Source: Lampropedia aestuarii (GTDB lineage Bacteria; Pseudomonadota; Gammaproteobacteria; Burkholderiales; Burkholderiaceae_C). Taken from it: 64,000 bases of DNA. A program made the position numbers and the translations under genes. Positions 36,805-45,758 of this stretch are shown here, piece after piece (positions within the stretch are counted from its first letter, which is position 1; the number at the start of each line of letters is the position of its first letter). The stretch covers positions 41,996 through 105,995 of the forward strand of contig NZ_SSWX01000015.1 in the NCBI RefSeq assembly GCF_004803635.1, given 5' to 3'. The notes under the pieces are model-generated. The model did not search any database and was not told the DNA's origin. It saw only the letters and a list, made by a program, of their open reading frames with translations.

Positions 36805-37368
36805 TTACATCAGCATCCAAGAAAGCAGGTTCAACTCCACTCTGCGCACCACAATCAGCGCAATGTAGAGCAATAAGCTCAGCACCATCGGAGAGAAGTC
36901 AATGCCCGATGCCGTGCCTGGCAGCCGTCTGCGAATCGGGCCTAACAAAGGCTGGCAGAGGCGGTCTGCAATCGCGTAAAGCCAGTGGCCAGGCATCAGC
37001 CAGGACAGCGCCGTCATCAGCAGTAGCAAACCGATAGCCAACCAAATCGCAATCGAAAGCAATTCAAAGGCCGCCCGGATAGGCACCAGCGGCATCAGCT
37101 GCAATTGTCCAGCCACACCGATCAGCAATACCAATTGCAATGCGACAATCAGGTAGGCCAGCAGCACGCAGACCCAATCCCAGCGCCCAGTGGCTTGAAT
37201 CAGCTTGCGCACAGGCCGCACCAGCCAATTGGTCGTTGTCAGAACCAGCTGCCCCAATGGATTGGAGAAGTTGATCCGCATCGCTTGCAGCACGCAACGC
37301 AGCAACAAGGCAGTGGCCAGAAACTTGGCAGCTGTGCCAATTAGAAAAGCGAAAATCTCGTAGAACAT
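36805..37368 (-). CDS. YggT-family inner membrane protein
   Basis: A 187-residue protein with two YggT repeats. Each repeat has two hydrophobic helices and an amphipathic PxxxPxRK/R-type element: NWLVRPVRKLIQ in the first and QPLLGPIRRRLPG, followed by IDFSPMVLSLLLYIAL, in the second. YggT proteins are linked to osmotic or potassium tolerance and division-site or thylakoid organisation in different bacteria; the role here is not shown. It is divergent from the NAD(P)HX repair gene. Confidence 0.9.
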   Translation of the reverse strand: MFYEIFAFLIGTAAKFLATALLLRCVLQAMRINFSNPLGQLVLTTTNWLVRPVRKLIQATGRWDWVCVLLAYLIVALQLVLLIGVAGQLQLMPLVPIRAAFELLSIAIWLAIGLLLLMTALSWLMPGHWLYAIADRLCQPLLGPIRRRLPGTASGIDFSPMVLSLLLYIALIVVRRVELNLLSWMLM

Positions 37369-37469
37369 CGTGTCTTTATCTTAACCGAGCAGGACTATTC
37401 CCAAAGCGACGGGCTTTAAAAGAAAAGGCTTTCGCAAGGGCAATCGCCTATTTTTGTAGAAAGAACCGC

Positions 37470-38978
37470 ATGCCATTGCTCCAGTCCGAGTTGCCCTCCA
37501 CGTCTTTGCGCTTGTTGACACCCGCTCAAATGCTGCAAGCCGAGCAGGCGTCGATGGCGGCTAACGCCACTGACACCGCAGACCATGGCCTGATGCAGCG
37601 TGCCGCGCAAGCCGTCGCTGTGGCAATACAGCGGCGCTGGCAGCCATGCCGTGTCGCAGTGCTGTGTGGTCCTGGCAATAATGGCGGTGATGGCTATGTG
37701 GTCGCACATCTTTTGCGCCGGCAGGGCTGGAGCGTGCAGGTGTTCAGCTTAACACCACCGCAGCAAAACCAAGGAGATGCTGCTTGGGCTGCGCTGCAAT
37801 GGGGTGCAAGCACCCAGCCTTTGAGCGCGTTCGAACCAACTGCGTTTGACCTTGTCGTTGATGCTATTTTTGGCGCAGGTCTGAACCGCGCTTTGGGTAC
37901 AGACGTGGATAGCTGCTTGCAAGCCTGCGCACAGGCAAAGTTGCCAATATGCGCGGTGGATATGCCCAGCGGGGTCGATGGCAGCACTGGACAATTATTG
38001 GGCCAGGCTGCGGCCGCTGCGCTGACGGTGACCTTCAGCTGTGCCAAGCCTGGCCACTTCTTGCTGCCTGGCAAAGACTTCTGTGGCGAGCTGTTGGTGG
38101 CCGATATTGGCCTGGATGCAGCCTGTTTGCAGGCCATTGGCAGCCACACATGGCTGAACGCACCAGCCTTATGGGACCATCTGAAACCGCAGGCGCTGCC
38201 CAGCCAGCACAAATACAAACGCGGCCATGTTGTGGTGTTGGGCGGTGAGGTGCTCACCGGCGCCGCCCGGTTGGCGGCACAAGCAGCGCAGCGCAGTGGT
38301 GCGGGCTTGGTCACCATCGCTGCCCCAGCAAGCGTCTGGGGTGTCTATGCACAGGCCTTGCAAGGCTGCATGGTGCAATCCTTTACCGATGGCGACGCGT
38401 TGCGCTCCATCATCCAAGAGCCGCGGCGCAATGTGTGCTTAATTGGCCCTGGCGCGGGAGCGCTGGACACAACCCGCCAGGCGGTACTAGAGAGCGCCGC
38501 AGCAGGCAAGCAACTGGTCTTGGACGCTGATGCACTGACCGCGTTTGCCCAGCAGCCCCAAGTCCTATTCGATGCATTGGCTGCACTTGCCAAGCCTTTG
38601 GCCCAGGCGCGTGCTGTACTGACCCCGCATGATGGTGAGTTTGCGCGTTTGTTTGGCCACTTGAGCGCAGCCTTGGGCAAGGACAAATGCGCACAAGCGC
38701 GCCTTGCCGCGCAGCGCGCCCAGGCCGTGGTCGTACTCAAAGGCGCTGATACGGTGATAGCTGCGCCCGATGGCCGTCTCTGCATCAATGCCAACGCCCC
38801 TGCGACTCTGGCCACTGGCGGCACCGGCGATGTATTGGCCGGTCTCGTAGCGGGCCTGTTGGCACAAGGCATGCCTGCTTTTGAGGCGGCTTGTGCTGCG
38901 GTCTGGCTGCATGGGCAAGCGGCTCAACAAGTGGGGCCTGGTCTGATCGCAGAAGATTTGTTGCACGCCTTGGCATAA
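37470..38978 (+). CDS. nnrDE: Bifunctional NAD(P)H-hydrate epimerase / ADP-dependent dehydratase
   Basis: Repairs hydrated NADH and NADPH. The 502 residues join two domains. The N-terminal YjeF_N epimerase (about 1-220) shows HGLMQRAAQAV and CGPGNNGGDGYVVAHLL. The C-terminal ribokinase-like dehydratase (about 230-495) shows GHVVVLGG, GAARLAAQAAQRSGAGLV, TPHDGEFARLFG and GTGDVLAGLVAGLLAQG. Length and order are standard for the fused form. The start at 37470 is within the usual distance from the first conserved segment LLTPAQMLQAEQ. Confidence 0.95.
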   Translation: MPLLQSELPSTSLRLLTPAQMLQAEQASMAANATDTADHGLMQRAAQAVAVAIQRRWQPCRVAVLCGPGNNGGDGYVVAHLLRRQGWSVQVFSLTPPQQNQGDAAWAALQWGASTQPLSAFEPTAFDLVVDAIFGAGLNRALGTDVDSCLQACAQAKLPICAVDMPSGVDGSTGQLLGQAAAAALTVTFSCAKPGHFLLPGKDFCGELLVADIGLDAACLQAIGSHTWLNAPALWDHLKPQALPSQHKYKRGHVVVLGGEVLTGAARLAAQAAQRSGAGLVTIAAPASVWGVYAQALQGCMVQSFTDGDALRSIIQEPRRNVCLIGPGAGALDTTRQAVLESAAAGKQLVLDADALTAFAQQPQVLFDALAALAKPLAQARAVLTPHDGEFARLFGHLSAALGKDKCAQARLAAQRAQAVVVLKGADTVIAAPDGRLCINANAPATLATGGTGDVLAGLVAGLLAQGMPAFEAACAAVWLHGQAAQQVGPGLIAEDLLHALA

Positions 38979-39003
38979 GAGCCTGCTGCTTAACGGCTAA
39001 GGC

Positions 39004-39110
39004 ATGGGGAAACCTCTCATAAGCCCTAAAAACGCAAATTCATCGTCTGCAACTCATTGATTTAGTTGATGCAAATTTTTCGGGATTGAGGTTTTGAGAG
39101 GTTCCCATGG
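39004..39110. repeat. Short inverted-repeat element (possible MITE or IS remnant)
   Basis: CATGGGGAAACCTCTCA at 39004-39020 is matched in inverse by TGAGAGGTTCCCATG at 39096-39110 (15 of 17 positions with two single-base gaps). The 107-bp unit has an AT-rich centre. It differs from the AGAGCCTGTTCA family. Next to it (39111-39300) is AT-rich non-coding sequence with no recognisable transposase. Confidence 0.5.
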
Positions 39111-39300
39111 GATGATGCCAACGGCGAATTGGCTGTTGAATCCATTTTTCAAAGCCTTTAACGCAAGACGCTGCTTAAGATAAACAATCTGAAACATGGA
39201 TTTCTCAAGGCCAATACGCAGCAGCGGCCAAACGAGAATCCGTATGATAAAAGCGCACTGTTGACGTTGCGATTCAACATGGCCTGGCCGATCTGGCCTT

Positions 39301-39495
39301 AGAGCCTGTTCAGCATCTCCATGCCGCAGCGTTGCGACCCAAAAGGTTGCAATGCGCGGCAAAACCGCAGTCGGGCTAGCTGCCCGGCGAGGTTTTTTGC
39401 AAAGCAGTGCGCCCCGTGGGCTTCAACCTGAAGGGCAAGTCACACGAAGCGCCTTGCGCGCTTTCGCGCCTGCGCCGAGATTTTGAATAGGCTCT
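39301..39495. repeat. Interspersed inverted-repeat element, copy D
   Basis: 195 bp bounded by AGAGCCTGTTCA (39301-39312) and TGAATAGGCTCT (39484-39495), 11 of 12 bases complementary. The inner GCGCGGCAAAACCGCAGTCGG, GCCCGGCGAGG and CCTGAAGGGCAAG segments match copy C closely. It lies about 100 bp upstream of the amidohydrolase gene. Confidence 0.8.
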
Positions 39496-39597
39496 AACAA
39501 GCTGAACTTGTATTGTGTTGATTTAAAAATATTCCGCTTGGCTTGCGAGCCGAGTTATTACAACCTGTCTCATTACTTCAACCAAGAGCACTTCACT

Positions 39598-40953
39598 ATG
39601 ACACTACAACGCAGACAAATTTTGACAGCCTCCATGCTGGCCTGGGCCACGCCTTGGTCGGCCTTTGCGGCTTCTGCCACTTCGCGCCAAGATGAACTCG
39701 TTTTTGATGGCGTGCGTTTGATTGATGGCAGCGGTGGGGCGCCACAAAACGACATGCGCGTGCTTGTGGCCAATGGCCGCATTGCTGCGATAGGTTCAAT
39801 GCAGAACGTTGGCATTCCCCACGGTGCTCAGCGGATCGCTGTGCCCCAAGCCACTTTGCTGCCGGGGCTGATTTCCAACCATGTTCATCTGGGCCTCTAC
39901 GACGGGCTGGTCAGTGGCGCAGCAGCACATACACCAGTCAATATTTTGGGCCAATTGCGCCTCTACCAACGTTATGGCGTCACAACCGTCGCTGCGATGG
40001 GCGTTAACACACCGCAGGTGTATCCAATGCAAGCGCTCGTTCAAAGCGGCGCTGTGACGGGCGCTGATTTTGTGGTGGCCGAAGGCGGTATTGGGACGCC
40101 CGATGGCGCGCCACCTATTGACATGGACCCCAGTCCGGTAGTGCGTCCGATCAATGCGCAACAAGCTAGGCAGGCCGTGCAGGATGCCACTTCGCGGGGA
40201 GCCAACTATATCAAGCTGTGGTTCGATGATTTTCAAGGCCAGCAACTCACCAAGATGGACCCTGAGGTGTATCGCGCTGCGATTGATGAAACGCATCGCC
40301 AAGGTAAACGGGCTTTTGTGCACATTTACTACCTGGAAGACGCCAAACAATTACTGCGCGCGGGCGCAGACGTGCTGGTGCACGGCGTCAGAGACCAACC
40401 CATAGATGGCGAGTTTGTCACTCTCATGAAGCGCAACAATGCCTGGTATGTTCCTGCGTTGACGGTGGAAGAAGCGTTCTTCCTGTTTGCTGAACAACCA
40501 GAGCTGCTTGAGCAGCCTTTTCTTCGCAATGCACTTCACGCAGATTTGCGCCAGCAATTTGCCACACCGCAATGGCAGCAAGCGCAGCTGGCCAATCCCG
40601 CGCTGCAGGAGTGGAAGTCTAGGCTTACGCAAAGCCAGCGCAATGCCAAAAGTGCAGTAGAGCAGGGCGTCAACGTCAGTTTTGGCACTGACTCGGGCGC
40701 AATGCCCCTGCGCGTGCCGGGTTTTGCCGAGCACCGTGAACTTGAATTGTTGGTGCAAGCTGGCCTCACGCCATTGCAAGCGCTGCATACAGCCACTGCC
40801 CGTGCGGCCCAGGCCTTGGAGTTGGCGGATCGGGGCACCATCGCACAAGGCCAGCGCGCCGACCTGTTGCTGGTCAGCGGTAATCCGGCCACCAATATCC
40901 TTGATACGCGCAATATTGTCGGTGTGTGGCAGGCTGGCTCACGGGTGGTTTGA
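39598..40953 (+). CDS. Exported amidohydrolase-family metal hydrolase
   Basis: With ATG at 39598 the product has 451 residues. The N-terminus TLQRRQILTASMLAWATPW looks like a Tat-type signal (twin Arg followed by QIL) with cleavage near AFAA. The amidohydrolase barrel follows: LLPGLISNHVHLGLYDG (HxH metal pair), the lysine position in GANYIKLWFDDF, histidines in AFVHIYYLEDA and DVLVHGVRD, and the catalytic aspartate in SFGTDSGAMPLRV. The C-terminal RGTIAQGQRADLLLVSGNP is the usual small beta domain. Substrate is unknown; related exported enzymes are imidazolonepropionase- or prolidase-like peptidases. A longer start at 39508 would hide the signal peptide and is less likely. Confidence 0.88.
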   Translation: MTLQRRQILTASMLAWATPWSAFAASATSRQDELVFDGVRLIDGSGGAPQNDMRVLVANGRIAAIGSMQNVGIPHGAQRIAVPQATLLPGLISNHVHLGLYDGLVSGAAAHTPVNILGQLRLYQRYGVTTVAAMGVNTPQVYPMQALVQSGAVTGADFVVAEGGIGTPDGAPPIDMDPSPVVRPINAQQARQAVQDATSRGANYIKLWFDDFQGQQLTKMDPEVYRAAIDETHRQGKRAFVHIYYLEDAKQLLRAGADVLVHGVRDQPIDGEFVTLMKRNNAWYVPALTVEEAFFLFAEQPELLEQPFLRNALHADLRQQFATPQWQQAQLANPALQEWKSRLTQSQRNAKSAVEQGVNVSFGTDSGAMPLRVPGFAEHRELELLVQAGLTPLQALHTATARAAQALELADRGTIAQGQRADLLLVSGNPATNILDTRNIVGVWQAGSRVV

Positions 40954-41275
40954 GGGTGGGGCTCTTTGCCAGGAGTCCACCCCGCTAAATGCTAGCCAAT
41001 TAGAGCAAACACCTGATAGGGGACACTGGCCGAACACGGTTTGCACCAAACCCTTGCATGAATGGGCAGGTCTTTGCTGACTTGGACCAGATGCCCTGCA
41101 ATAGGCTAGTGCTAAGGCATCTATGCCATCCAACTGACGCATGCCAGTGTTAGTCTGTTGCATAGGGCTTTTTGCTGGGTGACAGTCTAGGCGTATTTGC
41201 AGAGATTCATAAGGCTGCAGCTCCAACAGCAGGCCCGCAGAGGCAGCAATCCAAGAGAGACATTCAAGAAAGAAA
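40954..41275. other. Gap between amidohydrolase and gor, no gene seen
   Basis: No supported gene, repeat or RNA. The gor promoter and ribosome site (AAGAAAG close to 41270) should be in the right part. I cannot identify an OxyR or other operator with confidence. Confidence 0.4.
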
Positions 41276-42628
41276 ATGATGACCAAACACTTTGATTACA
41301 TCGCCATCGGTGGCGGTAGCGGCGGTATTGCCTCCGTCAATCGCGCAGCCCAATATGGCAAAAAATGTGCATTGATTGAGGCCGGTGATTTAGGCGGCAC
41401 CTGTGTGAATGTGGGCTGTGTGCCTAAAAAAGTCATGTGGCATGCAGCGCATATTGCCGATGCCATTCACCGCTATGGACCAGATTACGGCTTTGAAACC
41501 GGTCAGTCGCACTTGGACTGGGACCGCTTGGTCAGCAGCCGCAACGCCTATATCGACCGCATCCATCGCTCATATGAATCTGGTCTGCAGAAAAATCAGG
41601 TTGAAGTCATTCATGGCTTTGCCCGTTTTATCGATGCCCACACCCTCGAAGTCGATGGGCAACGCATCACTGCCGACCACATTTTGATTGCTACCGGCGG
41701 CCAGCCGATGCGCCCCGACATTCCTGGCGCCGAGCTGGGGTTGGACTCTGATGGTTTCTTTGCTTTGTCCGAGCTGCCCAAGCGCACTGCGGTCGTAGGG
41801 GCGGGCTACATTGCTGTTGAAATCGCTGGTGTGCTCAACGCACTGGGTTCACAAACACATTTGTTTGTGCGCAAACAAGCACCGCTGCGCCATTTTGATC
41901 CGCTGCTCAGCCACACGCTGGTTGAGGTGATGCAAGCCGAAGGGCCACAGTTGCATACCCATGCGATTCCTAAAAGCGTCAGCCGCAATGCAGACGGCAG
42001 TTTGACGCTTGAATTAGACAATGGTCAAAGCCATACCACCGATTGCATCATCTGGGCTGTAGGCCGGACACCCAATACCGCAGGCCTGCGTGCAGAAGCT
42101 GCTGGTGTCAACCTGGACAATGGCTATGTTGTGGTCGACAAATACCAAAATACCAACATATCGGGCATTTATGCGGTCGGTGACGCGACGGGGCTGGTGG
42201 AGTTGACACCGGTAGCGGTTGCTGCAGGACGCCGTTTGGCCGAGCGCTTGTTCAACCACAAGCCAGAGGAGCGACTGGATTACAAAAACGTGCCAACCGT
42301 GGTCTTTAGCCACCCGCCGATTGGCACCGTAGGCTTGACCGAGCCAGATGCACGCGCCAAGTTTGGCGACGAAGAGGTCAAGGTCTACCAATCATCTTTC
42401 ACTGCGATGTACACCGCAGTGACCCAGCACCGCCAGCCAGCGCGGATGAAACTGGTGTGTGTAGGCCAAGAAGAGCGCATTGTCGGCATTCACGGCATCG
42501 GCTATGGCATGGATGAGATGCTGCAGGGCTTTGCAGTCGCTTTGAAAATGGGTGCCACCAAGCGCGATTTTGACGATACAGTGGCGATCCACCCAACCGC
42601 GGCGGAAGAGTTTGTAACGATGCGCTGA
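41276..42628 (+). CDS. gor: Glutathione reductase
   Basis: NADPH-dependent FAD enzyme that keeps glutathione reduced. The 450 residues show the FAD motif [18 protein letters not shown], the redox pair in [13 protein letters not shown] (C43, C48), an NADP-binding motif [18 protein letters not shown] with downstream arginines (VRKQAPLR) that favour NADPH, and the C-terminal acid-base pair in IHPTAAEE (H439, E444). It is a gor-type enzyme and not lipoamide dehydrogenase, judging by the CVNVGC active site and length. Its stop is 6 bp from the converging helicase gene. Confidence 0.95.
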   Translation: MMTKHFDYIAIGGGSGGIASVNRAAQYGKKCALIEAGDLGGTCVNVGCVPKKVMWHAAHIADAIHRYGPDYGFETGQSHLDWDRLVSSRNAYIDRIHRSYESGLQKNQVEVIHGFARFIDAHTLEVDGQRITADHILIATGGQPMRPDIPGAELGLDSDGFFALSELPKRTAVVGAGYIAVEIAGVLNALGSQTHLFVRKQAPLRHFDPLLSHTLVEVMQAEGPQLHTHAIPKSVSRNADGSLTLELDNGQSHTTDCIIWAVGRTPNTAGLRAEAAGVNLDNGYVVVDKYQNTNISGIYAVGDATGLVELTPVAVAAGRRLAERLFNHKPEERLDYKNVPTVVFSHPPIGTVGLTEPDARAKFGDEEVKVYQSSFTAMYTAVTQHRQPARMKLVCVGQEERIVGIHGIGYGMDEMLQGFAVALKMGATKRDFDDTVAIHPTAAEEFVTMR

Positions 42629-42634
42629 GTGCAT

Positions 42635-44551
42635 TTACACCAGCACGTCATCTGGTGCTTGCAGGCTCAGCTTTCCAGCTGCTATGGCAGACTCCATGCG
42701 AGTCATAAACGCAGAAGGTTTGCTGCCCAGCAACACCAAACGCTCGATTGCGCGTGTCATGCCCACATAAAGCAAACGGGCATCTTCTTCGGTCTGTGCT
42801 TGTTGGCGTGGCATCGTTCCTAAAAACGGAATAAACACCTGCTGGAACTCTAAGCCTTTGCTGACATGCAATGTCAGCAACTTCACCGCGTCTTCGGCTT
42901 GAAATAAGCCCAGTTTATGGTCGGCGCTGACGCAAGCAATGCCCTCACGCAAAAAGGCCGACTGCAATTTTCCGATCTGCCAACGGTCGCGGCATAACAC
43001 GGCGATATCTGACAAATCAGTGCCTTGGCCATGCGCTTCACGGATACGAGCGATCAAGGCATTGATTTCGCCCCATTCAGTGTCTAGTTTCAATAACTCT
43101 GGAAACGCCCCCCGTCTGCCGGTGCTTTGCGGCTCCACCAAAGGCACATCGTCCTCAGCAGCGTCACGGCAGGTCAGTAACTCTGCGGCAAAGCTGCGCG
43201 CTACAGTCAGCACTTCTAAGGTATTGCGGTAATTGATCTTCAAGATCGTGGTGCGTCCCTGGGCTTGCACACCCACGCTAGCAAAGCTGAATTTGCGCTT
43301 GCCTAGCGGCAGTTTGTTGCTGTTAGTCGCTGTGCTTTCACTGACAAGTGCGGGTTCAAGCCGTTTGCCGTAAATACTTTGGGCATCGTCATACAACACC
43401 AGCAAGCTATTGTTGCTAGGGTCGAGCATTTGCACCACCAGTCGATACCAGTCAGGTTTGAAGTCTTGCCCTTCGTCAATGAGGATAGCTGCATACTGGG
43501 CCCTGGGGATATGGCCCAGCTCCACGGCTTGCATGGCGCGGCTGACTAACGCTTCGTAGAAGTCCTCTGCAGACTCCGGCGGCAAATCCATGTTGTACGC
43601 CACAAGCATGGCGCGGCACCACGACAAGAAAGAGCGTACCTGTACTTTTTCTTGCAGGCCATGTTCGGCTATCACCTGCGTCAAACGCTGTGTCAGTGGG
43701 CGGTTAAAACACAAGACCAGCACTGGCTTGGCACTGGTTTGGGCCAGGTACACACTGCGATAGCACAAAATCATCGTTTTGCCACTGCCGGCCACGCCAT
43801 GAATCACGCGGTGGCCATCGCCCAGCGAGCGGGCCAATTGCTCTTGCTGCAAATCCATCACCTTGATCAGCGAGGGAATAGGGGCCTCGTTGGCATCAAA
43901 CAAGCCAAACTGGCCATTTTGCGGGTTGATGCGCACCTCTGGAAAGAGGTGATAGCGCACCCGGTCAATCTGCGGCAAGCTCAAATGGCAAGGAAATACA
44001 TGGTGGAACATGTTCCAGAGCCGCTGCTGAAAAGCTTCGGCATCGACAGATTCGAGCATTTCGTCCTTGCACATGACCCGCGCCGGCTCCAGCACATCGC
44101 CCAGATTTGTTTGGTTGAACTGCTCTCGGGTGATATTCGTGAGCACCACGCCCCAGCCATGCGGTGCTAGAAAATTACCTGCGTGCGGATGGCCTTTGGG
44201 ATGCAGCAGTTGTGGGTCATCGCCCAACATATTCGCCACTTGCAGTGTATAGAACCGCGCTTGAGCCATTGGGCTAGTGACTACTTTGCTATGGCCATTG
44301 ACCAACAAGGTGGCGTGCGTGGCATCGAGCGATAGAATCGTCTCCAACTTCCAGTCCTTGACTTCGAGAATCAAGAAACCACGGCGCGGGTGCATGACGA
44401 CAAAGTCGGGCTGCACCTTCATTGACCCAACTGGTGCATTGTGCCAACATAGGTAATCATCTTCGAGTTTTTGAGTCAGGCGCTCGGCAAATCTTCGCTC
44501 ACCAGTGGTGTCGAAGCGGCAACGGCTAAAGACAGGAAACAGCAAGGCCAT
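42635..44551 (-). CDS. NERD-domain UvrD/Rep-like helicase
   Basis: Start at 44551 gives 638 residues. The N-terminal NERD domain (about 10-120) is nuclease-related, with QPDFVVMHPRRGFLILEVKDWK, i.e. a PD-(D/E)XK-like D...ExK pattern. The rest is a superfamily 1 helicase: Walker A VIHGVAGSGKTMILCYR, DEGQDF in ILIDEGQDFKPDW, KINYRN, TLHVSKGLEFQQV and the closing LLYVGMTRAIERLVLLG. Such fusions act on DNA in repair or possibly in defence. It stands alone, converges with gor and borders a decay zone to its right. A GTG at 44581 is an alternative start. Confidence 0.9.
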   Translation of the reverse strand: MALLFPVFSRCRFDTTGERRFAERLTQKLEDDYLCWHNAPVGSMKVQPDFVVMHPRRGFLILEVKDWKLETILSLDATHATLLVNGHSKVVTSPMAQARFYTLQVANMLGDDPQLLHPKGHPHAGNFLAPHGWGVVLTNITREQFNQTNLGDVLEPARVMCKDEMLESVDAEAFQQRLWNMFHHVFPCHLSLPQIDRVRYHLFPEVRINPQNGQFGLFDANEAPIPSLIKVMDLQQEQLARSLGDGHRVIHGVAGSGKTMILCYRSVYLAQTSAKPVLVLCFNRPLTQRLTQVIAEHGLQEKVQVRSFLSWCRAMLVAYNMDLPPESAEDFYEALVSRAMQAVELGHIPRAQYAAILIDEGQDFKPDWYRLVVQMLDPSNNSLLVLYDDAQSIYGKRLEPALVSESTATNSNKLPLGKRKFSFASVGVQAQGRTTILKINYRNTLEVLTVARSFAAELLTCRDAAEDDVPLVEPQSTGRRGAFPELLKLDTEWGEINALIARIREAHGQGTDLSDIAVLCRDRWQIGKLQSAFLREGIACVSADHKLGLFQAEDAVKLLTLHVSKGLEFQQVFIPFLGTMPRQQAQTEEDARLLYVGMTRAIERLVLLGSKPSAFMTRMESAIAAGKLSLQAPDDVLV

Positions 44552-44684
44552 AGGCAAATTGAATGGCCAACTGCTGCACACAATGCGGTATGGCCTATAT
44601 CTATATGTTAATTAATGCTATTGAGTGTACCCGCTCAAGACCCATGCCTCTGGCTTTCACGTCAAAGCGTTTTAGCGCTTTTCA

Positions 44685-44933
44685 TTGACAGTTCAACCTG
44701 TGTCAGTGCTGCAGCCAAACGTGCAATACCGTCCTCGATTTGCACAATGGCTGCACATTGTCGGGCTTGAGGTGCGGGTCAGACGTTGGGAGGTCAAGCG
44801 CAAGCTCAGCCAAAACCAATCAGATCAAGACCGGCACGGCGTGATCCGCGCCTTATCCACGCTGGGCCAGCACGAACTGGCCAACACCATGGCAGAAGCC
44901 ATGAATCAGAAAACACCTGAAAGAAGACCATAA
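44685..44933 (+). pseudogene. C-terminal remnant of a PaiB-like FMN-binding regulator
   Basis: The frame encodes HIVGLEVRVRRWEVKRKLSQ and then NQSDQDRHGVIRALSTLGQHELANTMAEA, the C-terminal pattern of FMN-binding negative transcriptional regulators (PaiB family: hhGhEh...KhKLSQN(R/Q)...DR.GVI..L). The N-terminal two thirds with the flavin-binding fold are missing upstream and there is only a TTG start without ribosome site. I read it as a gene remnant. Confidence 0.55.
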
Positions 44934-45222
44934 AACCATGTACTGCGTCAGAGCTTGAAGAAACATCAACGCCACAGGAGGACATGGTCATGTATCTGGT
45001 ACAACTTTTTAGAAACCTAATCAGTCTTTAATTTTATACGATGTATATTATGTTAAATCAAGGATCGACGATGACTGGCAGCTATCCTAGAGTACCCCTC
45101 TAGCCTCATCTTTCGATGTTTATTCATTTGTGAGTGCCTGAGCGACAAATAGCCAGATGCCCAGGGGTTTCGTGCGCGCGATGAAGAGATTAAGCGCAAC
45201 GAACAACGCGCCCTGAGCTTGA
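44934..45222. other. Decay zone, no intact gene
   Basis: Apart from a 13-codon frame with a good ribosome site (AGGAGGACATGGTC before ATG at 44991) and an imperfect palindrome CTAGAGTACC-CCTCTAG near 45089, I see nothing. It separates the PaiB remnant from the broken DUF4124 gene. Confidence 0.3.
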
Positions 45223-45627
45223 TCAGCAGTATTTTTGTTCTTCCGCTACTAATTGCCTGATTCGTTCCGGGCTCTGATGGCTGTAGCTCTTAGAACGTTC
45301 AAAGCGCAGGCTCCTGCGTGTGCCGTTACAGCTTTCAATATTTTTTGTTGATAAGCGCCGATTGCTGGTATTGCTGCTGTAGGCATTTTGTCTAAAACGC
45401 TGCACAGCTGCGGCATCGTTCCGTGCGCGTTGTTCCCTCTAATTTCTATCAGCTTCTTCGGCCCTGCGTTGGGCTGCTGTGCCTACGCCCTCATGCAGGA
45501 CCTTGCCATCAGCACATGGCTGGTTTGTCCAAAGCCGCGCCCCTTTGGCGTCTTGGCATTTGTAAATTTGAGAAGACACATTGATAGAAATCAATGCGGT
45601 TAATAGAAATACCGCTTTTTGTAACAT
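45223..45627 (-). pseudogene. DUF4124-domain exported protein gene with internal amber codon
   Basis: One continuous frame of 135 codons is interrupted only by a TAG at 45439-45441. The first 62 residues have a signal peptide (MLQKAVFLLTALISINVSSQ) and a DUF4124 start with IYKCQDAKGARLWTNQPC. After the TAG the same frame goes on with REQRARNDAAAVQRFRQNAY and ends in EEQKYC. The residue before the stop (EEADRN) and after it (REQRARN) form a natural charged helix, so a CAG-to-TAG change is likely. Either the gene is inactive, or a short protein is made, or the stop is read through at low level. Confidence 0.6.
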
Positions 45628-45758
45628 AGGGTAAGTCTATCACCAGGTGTTTGTCCTTGGCATGCGAAAAGTGCTCAAGCCCCCTGCTCTGATCCGCTTG
45701 CGGGCTGGCTATTGCATGGCAATTGGCGAGCAGCGTCTGATCTTTTAAACCTGTTTTA

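Noticed and set aside
39054..39362. 102-codon minus-strand frame near the short inverted-repeat element, considered as a transposase remnant
   Set aside because: It runs through repeat copy D and one arm of the other element and shows no transposase motif.
44991..45032. 13-codon frame with an excellent ribosome site
   Set aside because: Too short to support. It could be the first codons of a lost gene, but there is nothing downstream to match.
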